DNA of 64,000 nt. Source: an uncultured Lentisphaerota bacterium. GTDB taxonomy: Bacteria; Verrucomicrobiota; Kiritimatiellia; CAIQIC01. A model generated the notes under the pieces. The model was not told the origin of the DNA, searched no databases, and saw only the letters and a list, made by a program, of their open reading frames with translations. The DNA is taken from contig CAITZM010000175.1 of NCBI GenBank assembly GCA_903896925.1, positions 62,001 through 126,000 of the forward strand, written 5' to 3'. Of the stretch, positions 15,001 to 19,759 are shown piece by piece. Made by a program: the position numbers and the translations under genes. Position 1 is the stretch's first letter, and each line of letters opens with the position of its first letter.

Positions 15001-18000
15001 CGATGGCACCTATATCTATGCAAACGGCGGCACGCTCGACGCCAGCAACTTCATGGTAAGCGTGCCGGTCAACCTGCAGGCGCCGCAGGGCCAGGGCGTG
15101 ACGAGCATATCCCTGGGAGCACCCACGCTCGCCGGCTATGTCGGCTCGCCCTACGTCCAGATCTCCGGCGGCGGCGGCACCGGCGCGACGGCCTATGCGC
15201 AGTTCGATTCCGCCCAGGGGCTCGTCACCGGCATCGTCATGACCAGCTATGGCTACGGCTACACCGCCGACCCGACGGTCACGCTGCTGGGCAACACCAC
15301 GAACAGCTTGGGCACGATGACCCGCGCGGCCAACACCAGCGGCAGCCTGACGGTGAACGGCACCACCAACGGCGTGCTGTTCCTCTCCGGCGTGAACACC
15401 TATGCCGGCGGTACGATCGTCAATGGTGGCAACCTGCTCTTCACGGGCGCCTCGGCGCTGCCCGCCAGCGGCAACGTGCTGGTCAACTTCGCCGGCAGCC
15501 TGGGCGTGACGAACGCCAGTTCCCCGTTCACCAGCGCCGCCGCCTGGCTGACCAGCGGGCGCATCAGCACCCTTTCCACCGGCACGCTCTCGCTGGCGTA
15601 TAACTCGGCGGCCGGCGAGACACTTGACTTTAACGCCATGGGCTTCGACAGCCTTTCGCTGGGCGCGGTCGCCGGCATGACGGTGACGAACAGCGCCAAC
15701 ATCGTGCCCAACAGCCTGACGTACCGGCTGGGCGGCGGGTGGGGCACGCTGGTCATCACGAACAACCTGCTGTTGGGTAACTCGCTCAACGCGTTCGGCA
15801 GCGGGTCGGGCGGCAAGCTGATCCTCGGTGGCAGCAACTATTTCCCCAACGGTGTCACCATCAATCCCATCGGCGTGGTGCAGGCGAATTCGCCCTACGC
15901 GTTGGGTGGCATGACAAACATTGTGGTGCCCTATGGCGCCACGCTGGCCAACGGCTTCGCGATGGATAACGCCTTCCTGGGCACGATCAGCAGCCTCTCG
16001 TCCGGCACGCTGGCGCTGGCGGCGAGCACCCCCAATCCGCTCGATTTCAATACGCCGGGGTTGCCCTCGGTCAGCTTGGGCGCGGTGGGGACGGTGACCA
16101 ACAACAGCAGCCTGATAACTCCGTACGCGGGTGTCTATCGCTTGGGTGGCGGCTGGGGCACGTTGGTGCTCACCAACAATGGCTTGACCGGTGCCGGCCG
16201 TAGTGTCGTCGCCTTCGACAGCGGCTCGGGCGGCTCCCTGGTGCTGGGCGGGACGAATGACTATGCTGGCGGCACATGGATTGGCGCGCTCGGCACGGCG
16301 GCGGTTTCCACCGTAAGCCTTGGCAGCGGGGCGGTCACCAACAACGGCGTGTTGATGTTCTCCCAGACAGCGAGCGGGACCAACGCCAATAGTATCGGCG
16401 GGACGGGTGTCTTGATGTTCACCAACACGGGTTTGATTGCGCTGACCGGCCTCAACACCTACAGCGGCGGGACCGTGGTCACCACCAACAGCTGGCTGCA
16501 TATCAACACCCCCAATGCGCTGGGCGTGGGCAGTCTGACCCTCACCAACAGCGGCCTGCTTCAGTTCAGCGGTGGGCTTACCATCACCAATGCCGTGACG
16601 ATCTATGGCGGCGATGGTGCGGGCAAGCAGAGCAATTTCCGCGGCAGCCTGCAAAGCACCAATGGCAACAACGTTTGGGCCGGCCTCATCACCCTCAGCA
16701 CGGGTAGTGGCCGGGTTGATGTGGAATCCGATCAACTGCGGGTGGTCGGCGGCGTCGCCGGCACGAGCAGCCTCATTCTTCAGCCGCAAACCGGGGCCAA
16801 TCTGATCGTGGATACAACGCCGATTCTGCTGCCGGGCCAGACGGTGACGTTCACGGGCGGCGGCACGAACTGGCTCAACGTCGGCAGCAATAACTTCGCC
16901 AATGCCAATTTCAACTTCGGCAGCACTGTGCTCAAGCTCGGTCTGGACAACGCCCTGCCGACCGGCGTCAACATGACCATCGGTGGCAACAACTCGGGCG
17001 ACACGAGCAGTCCCCAGTTCTGGCTGAACGGCTATAATCAGACGATCAGCAACCTGACGGTGGCCTGCTCCAATCAGATCAGCCTCAACACGATCAACGT
17101 GGGCACCAACACCTTGACGGTCAACGGCAACATGACCGTGGGCTCGACGCTCTCCAACAGCACCACCCGGTTGGCGGTGACCGGCTCGGGCGCGCTGATC
17201 GTCAACAAGGTCGGCGGTATCATCCAGATCGGCAATAATTCGGCCGACAACGGCAACACGGTGGGTAACCAGGGCAACCGGGCGACAAACGATATGAGCG
17301 CACTTGGCACGTTCGTTGCCAATCTGGGCAGCACCGGCCGGTTCATCATCGGCGATCCCAATGTGCAGGGTAACGCCCAAAACGACGCTGGCGACCGGTC
17401 CACGGTGATCCTGGCCACCAACAGCACGATCGTCGCCGGGGCGCTCAATATCGGTGACAATAACCAGTTCTCCTCCCTGCAGACGTTGCGGTTGGGTGCT
17501 GGCGTCAACATCATCAATGCCAGCACAGTCACCGTGGGCGCAGCGATGGGCGGCCGGTCGTATGGTTTGCTGCAGTTCAATGGCGCGACCGGTTCGCTGG
17601 CCTTGTCCAACACGGTGGGTGGTCGCGCCGAAATGGTGGTGGCCAGCTCAACGCCCGGTGTGAGTACGGGGGCCGCCATCACGGGCACCGTGAACCTGGT
17701 CAGTCATCCGGTCGACCTCTACCTGGGCGACTTGCTGTTGGGCAATGCGCTGCCCACAGCCTTGGGCAATAACAGCGGTGACCGGCTCGGCTTCTTCTCG
17801 TTTGACTCCGGTACCTTGGATGTGACGAACATCCTGATGGGCTCACGCGCGGGCACGGTGATTGTGAACGCCAACTCCTCCTATGGGTATTTGACGATCA
17901 GTGGCGGCGTGGCGCGTATCGGCCAGATCGCCATGGCGACCAACTACAACTGGTTTGTCAGCGCAGGGTCGAACAACAGCGGCAAGGCCAATGCCTATGT

Positions 18001-19759
18001 GAACCTGCTCGGGGGCAGCGTGACGGTCAGCAACGGCATCACGCGTGGTCTGGGGGGCGGATCCAACGGCATTGCCCAGGTCAACCTCGCGGGCGCGTCG
18101 CTCGACATGAACGGCAGCGCCATCGGCGGCGCCGGCCTGCTGTACGGCGTGTCGTTCAACGCCAGCAACGGCGTGTTGCAGAATCTTGGCCAGCTCAACG
18201 GCGGCACCACACCGTTGGTCAAGGCGGGCAACGGCACCTTGCTGGTGCTGGGCAACAACACCTACAGCGGCGGCACGCTGGTCAGCGCCGGTCTCCTGCA
18301 ACTGGGCGATGGCGTGGCCAACAACGGCTCCGTGCAGGGCCCTATCACGAACAATGCCCAGCTGGCGTTCGCCAATCCGTTCGACCAGACCTTCGGAGGC
18401 ATCGTCAGCGGCCCGGGCAGCCTGACCAAGTCCGGCAGCGGCCAGTTGACCCTGTCCGCCATGAACACGTTCACCGGCGCCACGACCAACAACGCCGGCA
18501 CGCTGCGGCTCGGCGACGGCGTGGCGCACAACGGCACGGTGGGCGGCAACATCGTGAACAACTCGACGCTGCAGTTCGCGAACCCGAAAGCCCAGACCTT
18601 TGGCGGCACGATCAGCGGTTCGGGCGGACTGGTAAAGACGGGCGCCGGTGTGCTCACGCTGGCGGCGGTCAACTCCTATGCGGGCAACACCTTCATCAGC
18701 AACGGCACGGTGCGGCTCGGTCTGGCTAATGCGCTGCCGGCGACTGCGGTCGCTGCAGGCCCGGCCGGGACCCTTGACCTGGCTGGTTTCAACCAGGTGC
18801 TGACCGGCGTGGATGGCTATCAGGGCGTCATCACCAACTCGTCTGTGGCCAGCACGTTGACGGTGAGCCTGAGCACCACGCAGAACTTCGGCGGCACGCT
18901 GGCCGGTCCGGCCAACTTCACCCTGCAGGGCGGCGGCCAGCTGAACCTGTCCGGGCACACCAGCGCGAGCTACTCGGGCAACGTCCTCGTCTCCAATGCC
19001 ACCTTGATGGTCTCGGGTTCACTGACCACCGGCGGCCTGATCGGTGTCTATAATGGCGGCACGGTGGGCGGCACGGGCCAGCTGGGCGCTGTGCAGGTGT
19101 ACAGCGGCGGTATCTACAGTCCCGGCTTGAGCGGCCCCGGCGCCCAACTCGCCCACAGCCTCACCCTCGATGGCGGCCAGTTCCGCTCGGAGATCGTGAC
19201 GACCAACAACTTCGGCCACTTGACCCTCACCTCGGGCCTGACCCTCGTGACCGGCACGACCAACTACCTGCATCTCGCCCTGCAAAATTATATGTTGCAG
19301 GATGGCGCCAGCTATCTGCTCGTCCAGGACGATTCCAGCACGCCTTGGAATGGCAGCGTGTTTACCCTCGATGATCCGCTGGGTCCGAACAACGGACTGG
19401 TCCTGACCAACGGCACCACTTTCCTGGCCTTGGGCGGCGCCGCGGGCACGAATACGTTCACCCTCGCCTATGATTTCGACTCCATCAGCGGCACGACCGG
19501 CAGCGGCAACGATCTCCTGTTGCAGCTCGTCCCGGCACCGGCACCGGCCAATCTACAGCCGCTGAGCAGCGCCGCCCCGCCAAGCGACAGCCCGGAAGCG
19601 GCGTCGGCCGGTCTCCAGGCGCTGAGCGGCGCCGCCCCGCTGAACGTCATCCCGGAGCCGGCACCGGTCCAGCTGCTGCTGATCTTCGGTGCGGCGTACT
19701 GCGTGCGCCGCTGCCTGGGCCGGAAGCACAGTCACAGCGACAAAGGGACGCAGATATGA
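2..19759 (+). CDS. Giant autotransporter-repeat surface protein with PEP-CTERM signal (5' end missing)
   Basis: The frame is open from the first bases of the window, so the true start and signal peptide lie upstream. At least 6585 residues are visible, very rich in Gly, Asn, Thr, Ser and Leu. The protein is built from dozens of about 32-residue units of the type 'LTKxGxGTLxLxGxNTYxGGT', the autotransporter-associated beta-strand repeat (PF12951-like), which should fold as a long parallel beta-helix. A PA14-like island lies near residues 2380-2520. Larger modules recur (see repeat entries). There is no C-terminal beta-barrel. The protein ends in 'VIPEPAPVQLLLIFGAAYC' followed by Arg/Lys-rich residues, a PEP-CTERM sorting tail recognised by exosortase, so I infer export and anchoring or release at the cell surface. 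No exosortase is visible here. The next gene overlaps the stop codon (ATGA). Function unknown; an adhesin, matrix or sheath role is plausible. Confidence 0.9.
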   Translation: MSAALLDLNGFDQTVAGVTSGAGSSGAKVIGNSAGAGATFTVSNSDNYVFLGGFGGNLSLVKEGPGLLSIGNSAHTGSTLINSGMLQLGTNGAFGSLGLGPVTNSGVLAFNRSDSYTVFSSITGPGVLLQMGNGVTLLSGQNTFTGGLLITNGEAGAVLDSGWGAAGNLISVSGGALAVNGTTIQSMGPHPLNAGTFNGGVDVFSPYGAFVIATNLSGGSSLTKLGKGVLILQGTNTYNGGTTVSNGTLRLLAGGGDNLLAADGALNLVGGTLDLAGSSQTTTSLVLQGGSVQNGSLTVATSNLVLSAGMAAAALNLQGSAPLVKIGSGYLALLGNNTYSGATVLSNGTLAIVSDANIGGSSGSTITFAGGILGILGNALPNLDGHDVNYNTFNGGFDIATPGVAFTLTNAISDGGSLTKAGLGTLVLAVANSYSGPTIINAGTLQVDNGGATGTLGSGIVTNNASLVFFRSDSYGVTNNIVGTGATTVRSGVLNYGVGGITNGRLFVADTPGLNATFNLTSGVVRITQTANNQFIIGNAPNALGTFNMSGGLLTSSNELWIAGGVSNSRGFFNLTGGSVVVSNWTAVGRGAANGSVGNYGELNISGGAWSNQANNGMTIASYGGNTGRVTVTGGSLYVQNALYVGEGNGAVATAPAVGMMVIGGGTVYAGNSLMVGQSAAGIGALIQTGGVLNVAAGEFDMGNANALNYGFYMNAGGIASNANWMQAGRGGMGVIYLVGGTNFINASSQGLLAGMSGSGSSTGVIYIAGGTLRDTGRLGVGWAGSSRAEVTIGGNSSVIIGSGGVEFNQANTTMSFLNLNGGTLSTLNVYKNVAGGWSVLNLNGGTLLAQGNQTFMGPGAGGVGALDAAYVYGTGALIDSSNFNITISQNLLSPTGQGVTSIPWSGSMVGYVGAPYVAISGGGGTGATAIAQFDFTSGSVTGILLTSAGVGYTSTPTVALVGGGIASNYLGIAFIGANNAGAVTKQGGGALLLTGTNTYAGGSVINNGLLVFASTNAIGSGFVTINNGGALGVTGSYGSASAWLDSGRIATNSTGALALGAANAAEDINFMTAAGGVYSNLYVGALSPVLYSGALSFYNNDYRLGGGGSTLALTNDLAGNTLNIGLPGTSVTNTVALNGFLSFVGGIVVNSNAVLSLAGPALGTISLTNATVQVRGAAVNSLALNPALAGSVTFDINTAGHTVTLGDNLTAGGPFTKAGSGVLALGGANSFSSNVTVAAGALRITSSDALNGTGSNVTVASGAALQLQGGITPAADDLLTLNGAGVANDGALRNIAGSNTWAGPITLGSASRVNTDAGLLTLSGRITNGTNLLTVGGVANTVISGPILGGTGGLTKDGSGILTLTGSNLYTGTTTISAGGLVLDFSQPGAPLNNIINNTALAMGYNVLGTNASLLVIGQGAGVTTQSFNGVTLNPGNNSIVASNFNGGGTTVLRLGTVTRATGGGLLDLTLPGGNGRITTTSATNTVGIFDAWVTVNKQDWAALNGTSFTAFTNYTLVDPFLRVIPSLNTYAVKVTSGVGVTNFLGVDPTSIKTLLVNDPTKNHVIVMSGQTLRMGSPGAIMLASGSGGLTVGTNVNDGFLTAGSDLTLINYSTNTLVINSSYTNGSSLTINGGGPVVFNGITASAGATYLNNGAVRFNNQNTLTGAVNIRGGTVTLSGTSFNTLGAVTLQDSSTLNLNGPTTLGTNSMIVGSLAGDRATVVIGANATMAKLLVGTVSGAAGAVVQNSGAVLAGPGVGGVDVLSLGNGGYGYYQLNGGTLLSGQFAPGGSAAGGTGVFDQYGGATTVNGQWFILGWGGTSRGVVNLFNGTMSFVTNQQPLTLGYTGNTNFGAINLLGSSVVFDTTGGTNGLPVEMMRTAGNSTSVINLNSGTLEANQIKASTAGLSLLNFNGGTLQVNASSVFSNTFLTGLTAATIYSGGATLDTTNNASVTIPQNLTGPTGFGLTGIALANNGAGYIGAPVVVLTGGNGTGATAIAQVDLGSGQVTNLLITSAGSGYLPTDALTVQLLGGGFTRAATPGTYRWAANVNSGSLTVNGGGVLTLTGTNSYGGTSIVNSGSLVFQPALLTTNKVGGLGGEGAVVQNGPGVTILGGDSSTFAGSATINTGTLQFATLNSLPTHALGGVLVTNQGVAALGFTGIEGAKSLTNFNTTSPGIIAFMPVSGTDTFNFAGAGLSNAFFGGLTSATFGGTYTPYNNAYQLTGIRGNALTFTNAIGGSSSVSIGTGFGVSSGLVVFTAANNTYSGPTVIAPNSTLQAGAANVIGSQSAVTLSNGAVFNVAGFNQSLGSLAGLGSIINTNAKMTLTVGDNGASTLFGGTISGSQDLVKAGSGILNLTNSNFYTGSTIVNGGTLQLAPAQTNYAGLWETYTNVASVWAPVGMTKLTTTSYPRFAETNLASIVGTPAWPSNAPQNATMGYLGYVYNNAGSNATWTFAANIDDGSQLLIDGRLVLSSAGNATVMTNITLSPGAHSIDYRIQNGTGGYGTYGLFGSGTGIGTGGSIGFGYDPLGRGQAVAGNYVIPADPGNGTFFTTAAGVLPAATPLYIATGATVDLNGAVQNIAMLSDYAGGGGLVTNTALAANAVLQIATLAGSNTTFSGNISDASESNNISLWIGGSGTQVLAGTNSYHGGTVISGGVLQFAQTSAISPYSNVLINAGGTLANAGAYINVNDWLNSGSIASNSAGSLAFTTAANLSEAVNLALAGGGQYSNLYLGAIGNITFNGTVIPAAGITRLGGGGGKLTIANPLVSGSVAIGGGLGTVVLSNTLNTYTSTVLNAGILQVTADAALGTATAGQTNITFALGGTLQAGAPTVVLAATRTLLVTNGVLGTLDNNGNSFTINGNIVGTGTLVSTGAGTNTLGGLANTVQGIQARNGTLIFAPGSSNNIAGGNSTNIYGLQVAPVTGDRAIVRFNPTAGQTNIILGTLRVGNGTNSAGVVYQTSGLVLQNGGNANQDFAIGSGGGYGYYKLTGGTVVGNQMEISSVNTGAGGVGVMDILGGTVSPQQYFMIGRSANGIGVVTVANGGVLNGAVNNTAGIAFGWDGSANGYGVLNILNGGLVNAGIGGKTLDLGANSGTNTGIVNLNLGGTAIVSQITRSQVGTGILNFNGGLLIASNNANATLINSNLSGAYVYQGGFNISNNVNSAVLQPLLAPTGYGVSGIGLADGGTNYLGVPALLITGGNGTGATAIAQINAAGVITNILVTNYGVGYLPGDVLTVQVLGGGASINGLPGVVTLGANASGGLVKTGPGILTLGGNNTYTDLTTIVAGHLQLGSGGTSGSLANPNVVFSNTASWLGFNHSDTITNSLVLQTPNGKLAAIVQNGSGMLVLTNTVQQFNAAAISNGLMFFASAAAVPTNATGRNSITLATGGGVLVTNLYGSINGWLNSGMITNIPGGGMLALTTGVNTENVNWVAANGTVYSNQYIGVAPGHVATFLGSLTPVGTNYLVGGGGGTLVIGNVNAFSDANALTNRSVAFGAGGPTGAVYVVGPQNYTGGTTLTNTMVSISADNNLGYGNLTINSGGVLQIMNAPNFATVKQLAFNANGTINLGLDIATGSTATLFGAVSVTGNGSQQFYKWGGGTLIFNGNNVTVGATGQRWAFSAGTTIVDSNAVVNSASSFQIVGYNNGDNAALLLRNNGVYITSGNGANNLILADAVGSAGTMTVQDNAQFLQNGGGGTYIGNGGTGMLTVNGGNVLLGATVLGFAASGVGTINVNGGSLSVGNLTIGNATGALATNNLNGGVELIRGTYITKVGGTAVFNFNGGTLRAGNNFVFSNLFNVATLNGFSTLDSSNFTVTLNQAFTGTGSLTKQGSGTLLVNSPSNTFANIQDNAGQIQFAATSGMTPGRTLTINAGAAAGYSSANANGLDQGFLLRVASNSVGTVALGSNSTSNLDFSLAGANLTNVSLGAIGTTPWTYSGVLTNFGSTYRLGGGGGTLVITNNLTPGPGTNLVAFGNGGQGTLILTGTNTWTSTTVSGGVVRYGSTNAMGLNVTVASGGAIANNGALDTNLFAQLNTGSAGAFVFVANNTNPVAGNINLGAYPNLSIGAAGGSWTNDGAILPYGTTYQLGGGGGTLVLTNSALNGAGTNLVAFSGSNAGTLVLAGTNTFDGGTTIGALGNVIATTMGLGTGAATNNGTLTFNMTSTAGATTNGVLQNLLSGTGNLVLNNQMHATQLIITNSNPFSGPVYINSGMLSLSNQTSGQTSLASTSINLGNGISNAWLRLYANQQLNPAAILNVTGGTANSKFEMNGFTQTVAAINSAGALAIIQNMEVGGSGSGLLIVSNDTVNSLWAGYMRNMTGTLALNKAGAAQLTLVGNQIAYTGATVVNGGTLLLSNTTIFASPVTVNGGQLLLATPGNTTVMSQMVTNNANNGLGFSGGTTFSIGGLAGNGSITLWSQTGGGVTLNVGGGNSNTTYSGSLADVGPGNYYQGNLVKTGSGTLTLTGTNTYHGYTLLNAGILQADAGLGLSPYANVNFNGGSLASVPGLITNAVGLGAGQFNILNGGFSAVGTPTIVSLGGVGSPSGLAWGTPSFSPTTFMLNETNANNTLTLLNNIDLFGNNAAVGANATNPNALAVISGVISDSLGTGSLIKRGGGTLVLAGANTYTNGTFIAGGNLAMTNDLLGVPGTPLFLTNNGAFEASGNFTLNNRAVLVQTGGGKINVDAGLTLTITNNILAAGGALTKVGSGTLLLTAGPTRSQLTNGLNANAGVLLMTNNNLWLNNSAANIGQNVGDAGTVILGDNAVWASTNMPNGTGGPILAVGNAGRGTLIIQGNANITNRLYVGNAAGSAGAVYQRSGTSVWWNGTASDGKMGVNGYGYYELAGGSMMQAGFSQIGANLTGVGVVAQLGGSFVQQTTLGGQLALSRGGVGVYNLLGGTFVSSNTVNLGEASDNALTNGVAIFNMLGGSARVVGNMSMANRTNMTMAAINLDGGVLTVNQIQRGVTSNSPTFVNFNGGTLQARQNGALFGTGTAAPDGTYIYANGGTLDASNFMVSVPVNLQAPQGQGVTSISLGAPTLAGYVGSPYVQISGGGGTGATAYAQFDSAQGLVTGIVMTSYGYGYTADPTVTLLGNTTNSLGTMTRAANTSGSLTVNGTTNGVLFLSGVNTYAGGTIVNGGNLLFTGASALPASGNVLVNFAGSLGVTNASSPFTSAAAWLTSGRISTLSTGTLSLAYNSAAGETLDFNAMGFDSLSLGAVAGMTVTNSANIVPNSLTYRLGGGWGTLVITNNLLLGNSLNAFGSGSGGKLILGGSNYFPNGVTINPIGVVQANSPYALGGMTNIVVPYGATLANGFAMDNAFLGTISSLSSGTLALAASTPNPLDFNTPGLPSVSLGAVGTVTNNSSLITPYAGVYRLGGGWGTLVLTNNGLTGAGRSVVAFDSGSGGSLVLGGTNDYAGGTWIGALGTAAVSTVSLGSGAVTNNGVLMFSQTASGTNANSIGGTGVLMFTNTGLIALTGLNTYSGGTVVTTNSWLHINTPNALGVGSLTLTNSGLLQFSGGLTITNAVTIYGGDGAGKQSNFRGSLQSTNGNNVWAGLITLSTGSGRVDVESDQLRVVGGVAGTSSLILQPQTGANLIVDTTPILLPGQTVTFTGGGTNWLNVGSNNFANANFNFGSTVLKLGLDNALPTGVNMTIGGNNSGDTSSPQFWLNGYNQTISNLTVACSNQISLNTINVGTNTLTVNGNMTVGSTLSNSTTRLAVTGSGALIVNKVGGIIQIGNNSADNGNTVGNQGNRATNDMSALGTFVANLGSTGRFIIGDPNVQGNAQNDAGDRSTVILATNSTIVAGALNIGDNNQFSSLQTLRLGAGVNIINASTVTVGAAMGGRSYGLLQFNGATGSLALSNTVGGRAEMVVASSTPGVSTGAAITGTVNLVSHPVDLYLGDLLLGNALPTALGNNSGDRLGFFSFDSGTLDVTNILMGSRAGTVIVNANSSYGYLTISGGVARIGQIAMATNYNWFVSAGSNNSGKANAYVNLLGGSVTVSNGITRGLGGGSNGIAQVNLAGASLDMNGSAIGGAGLLYGVSFNASNGVLQNLGQLNGGTTPLVKAGNGTLLVLGNNTYSGGTLVSAGLLQLGDGVANNGSVQGPITNNAQLAFANPFDQTFGGIVSGPGSLTKSGSGQLTLSAMNTFTGATTNNAGTLRLGDGVAHNGTVGGNIVNNSTLQFANPKAQTFGGTISGSGGLVKTGAGVLTLAAVNSYAGNTFISNGTVRLGLANALPATAVAAGPAGTLDLAGFNQVLTGVDGYQGVITNSSVASTLTVSLSTTQNFGGTLAGPANFTLQGGGQLNLSGHTSASYSGNVLVSNATLMVSGSLTTGGLIGVYNGGTVGGTGQLGAVQVYSGGIYSPGLSGPGAQLAHSLTLDGGQFRSEIVTTNNFGHLTLTSGLTLVTGTTNYLHLALQNYMLQDGASYLLVQDDSSTPWNGSVFTLDDPLGPNNGLVLTNGTTFLALGGAAGTNTFTLAYDFDSISGTTGSGNDLLLQLVPAPAPANLQPLSSAAPPSDSPEAASAGLQALSGAAPLNVIPEPAPVQLLLIFGAAYCVRRCLGRKHSHSDKGTQI
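2677..15300 (+). repeat. Four copies of a 'GGTGATA' supermodule inside the giant gene
   Basis: A segment of about 70 residues recurs near nt 2677-2905, 5875-6100, 9520-9745 and 15076-15300. Each copy reads roughly 'PTGxGVTxIxL', then 'GYxGxPxVxISGGxGTGATA', then 'AQxDxxxGxVTxIxxTSxGxGY'. Each is preceded by a 'FNGGTLxA' unit and a 'LDSSNFxxTxxQNL'-type strand. The copies start about 3.2, 3.65 and 5.4 kb apart. This suggests that the gene grew by duplicating multi-kilobase blocks as well as single 32-residue units. Confidence 0.75.
3310..16180 (+). repeat. Seven copies of a 'YRLGGGGGTLVITN' module inside the giant gene
   Basis: A motif of about 40 residues ending in 'YRLGGGGGTLVITNNL' or close variants occurs near nt 3310, 8260, 10410, 11845, 12265, 15720 and 16135. 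It is usually preceded by 'SLGAxG' or 'NLYLGAIG' and a short hydrophobic strand. It is distinct from the ordinary beta-strand repeat. The last two copies carry GGGWGTL instead of GGGGGTL, so they probably arose from each other. Confidence 0.7.
7138..7560 (+). other. PA14-like domain inside the giant protein
   Basis: Within the beta-strand repeats, one stretch of about 140 residues is not repeat-like. It begins near 'YAGLWETYTNV', continues with 'TWTFAANIDDGSQLLIDGR' and ends with 'LSPGAHSIDYRI'. The pattern of aromatic strands, a 'DDGSxLxIDG' loop and a 'LxxGxHxIxYxxxxGxGG' strand is characteristic of PA14 and related carbohydrate-binding domains. This suggests that the fibre displays at least one glycan-binding domain part-way along its length. 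Confidence 0.6.

Noticed and set aside
11174-17380. 2068-codon antisense ORF inside the giant gene, and similar antisense ORFs (992-2695, 7460-8905, 9098-11086, 17843-18958)
   Set aside because: They are reverse shadows of GC-periodic repeat coding. Their translations are rich in Ala, Arg, Gly, His and Gln with no domains, signal peptide or ribosome-binding site.
2-19759. CRISPR array or satellite DNA as the explanation of the regular repeats
   Set aside because: The repeats are protein-level, of varying DNA sequence, in one continuous frame with no spacer structure.
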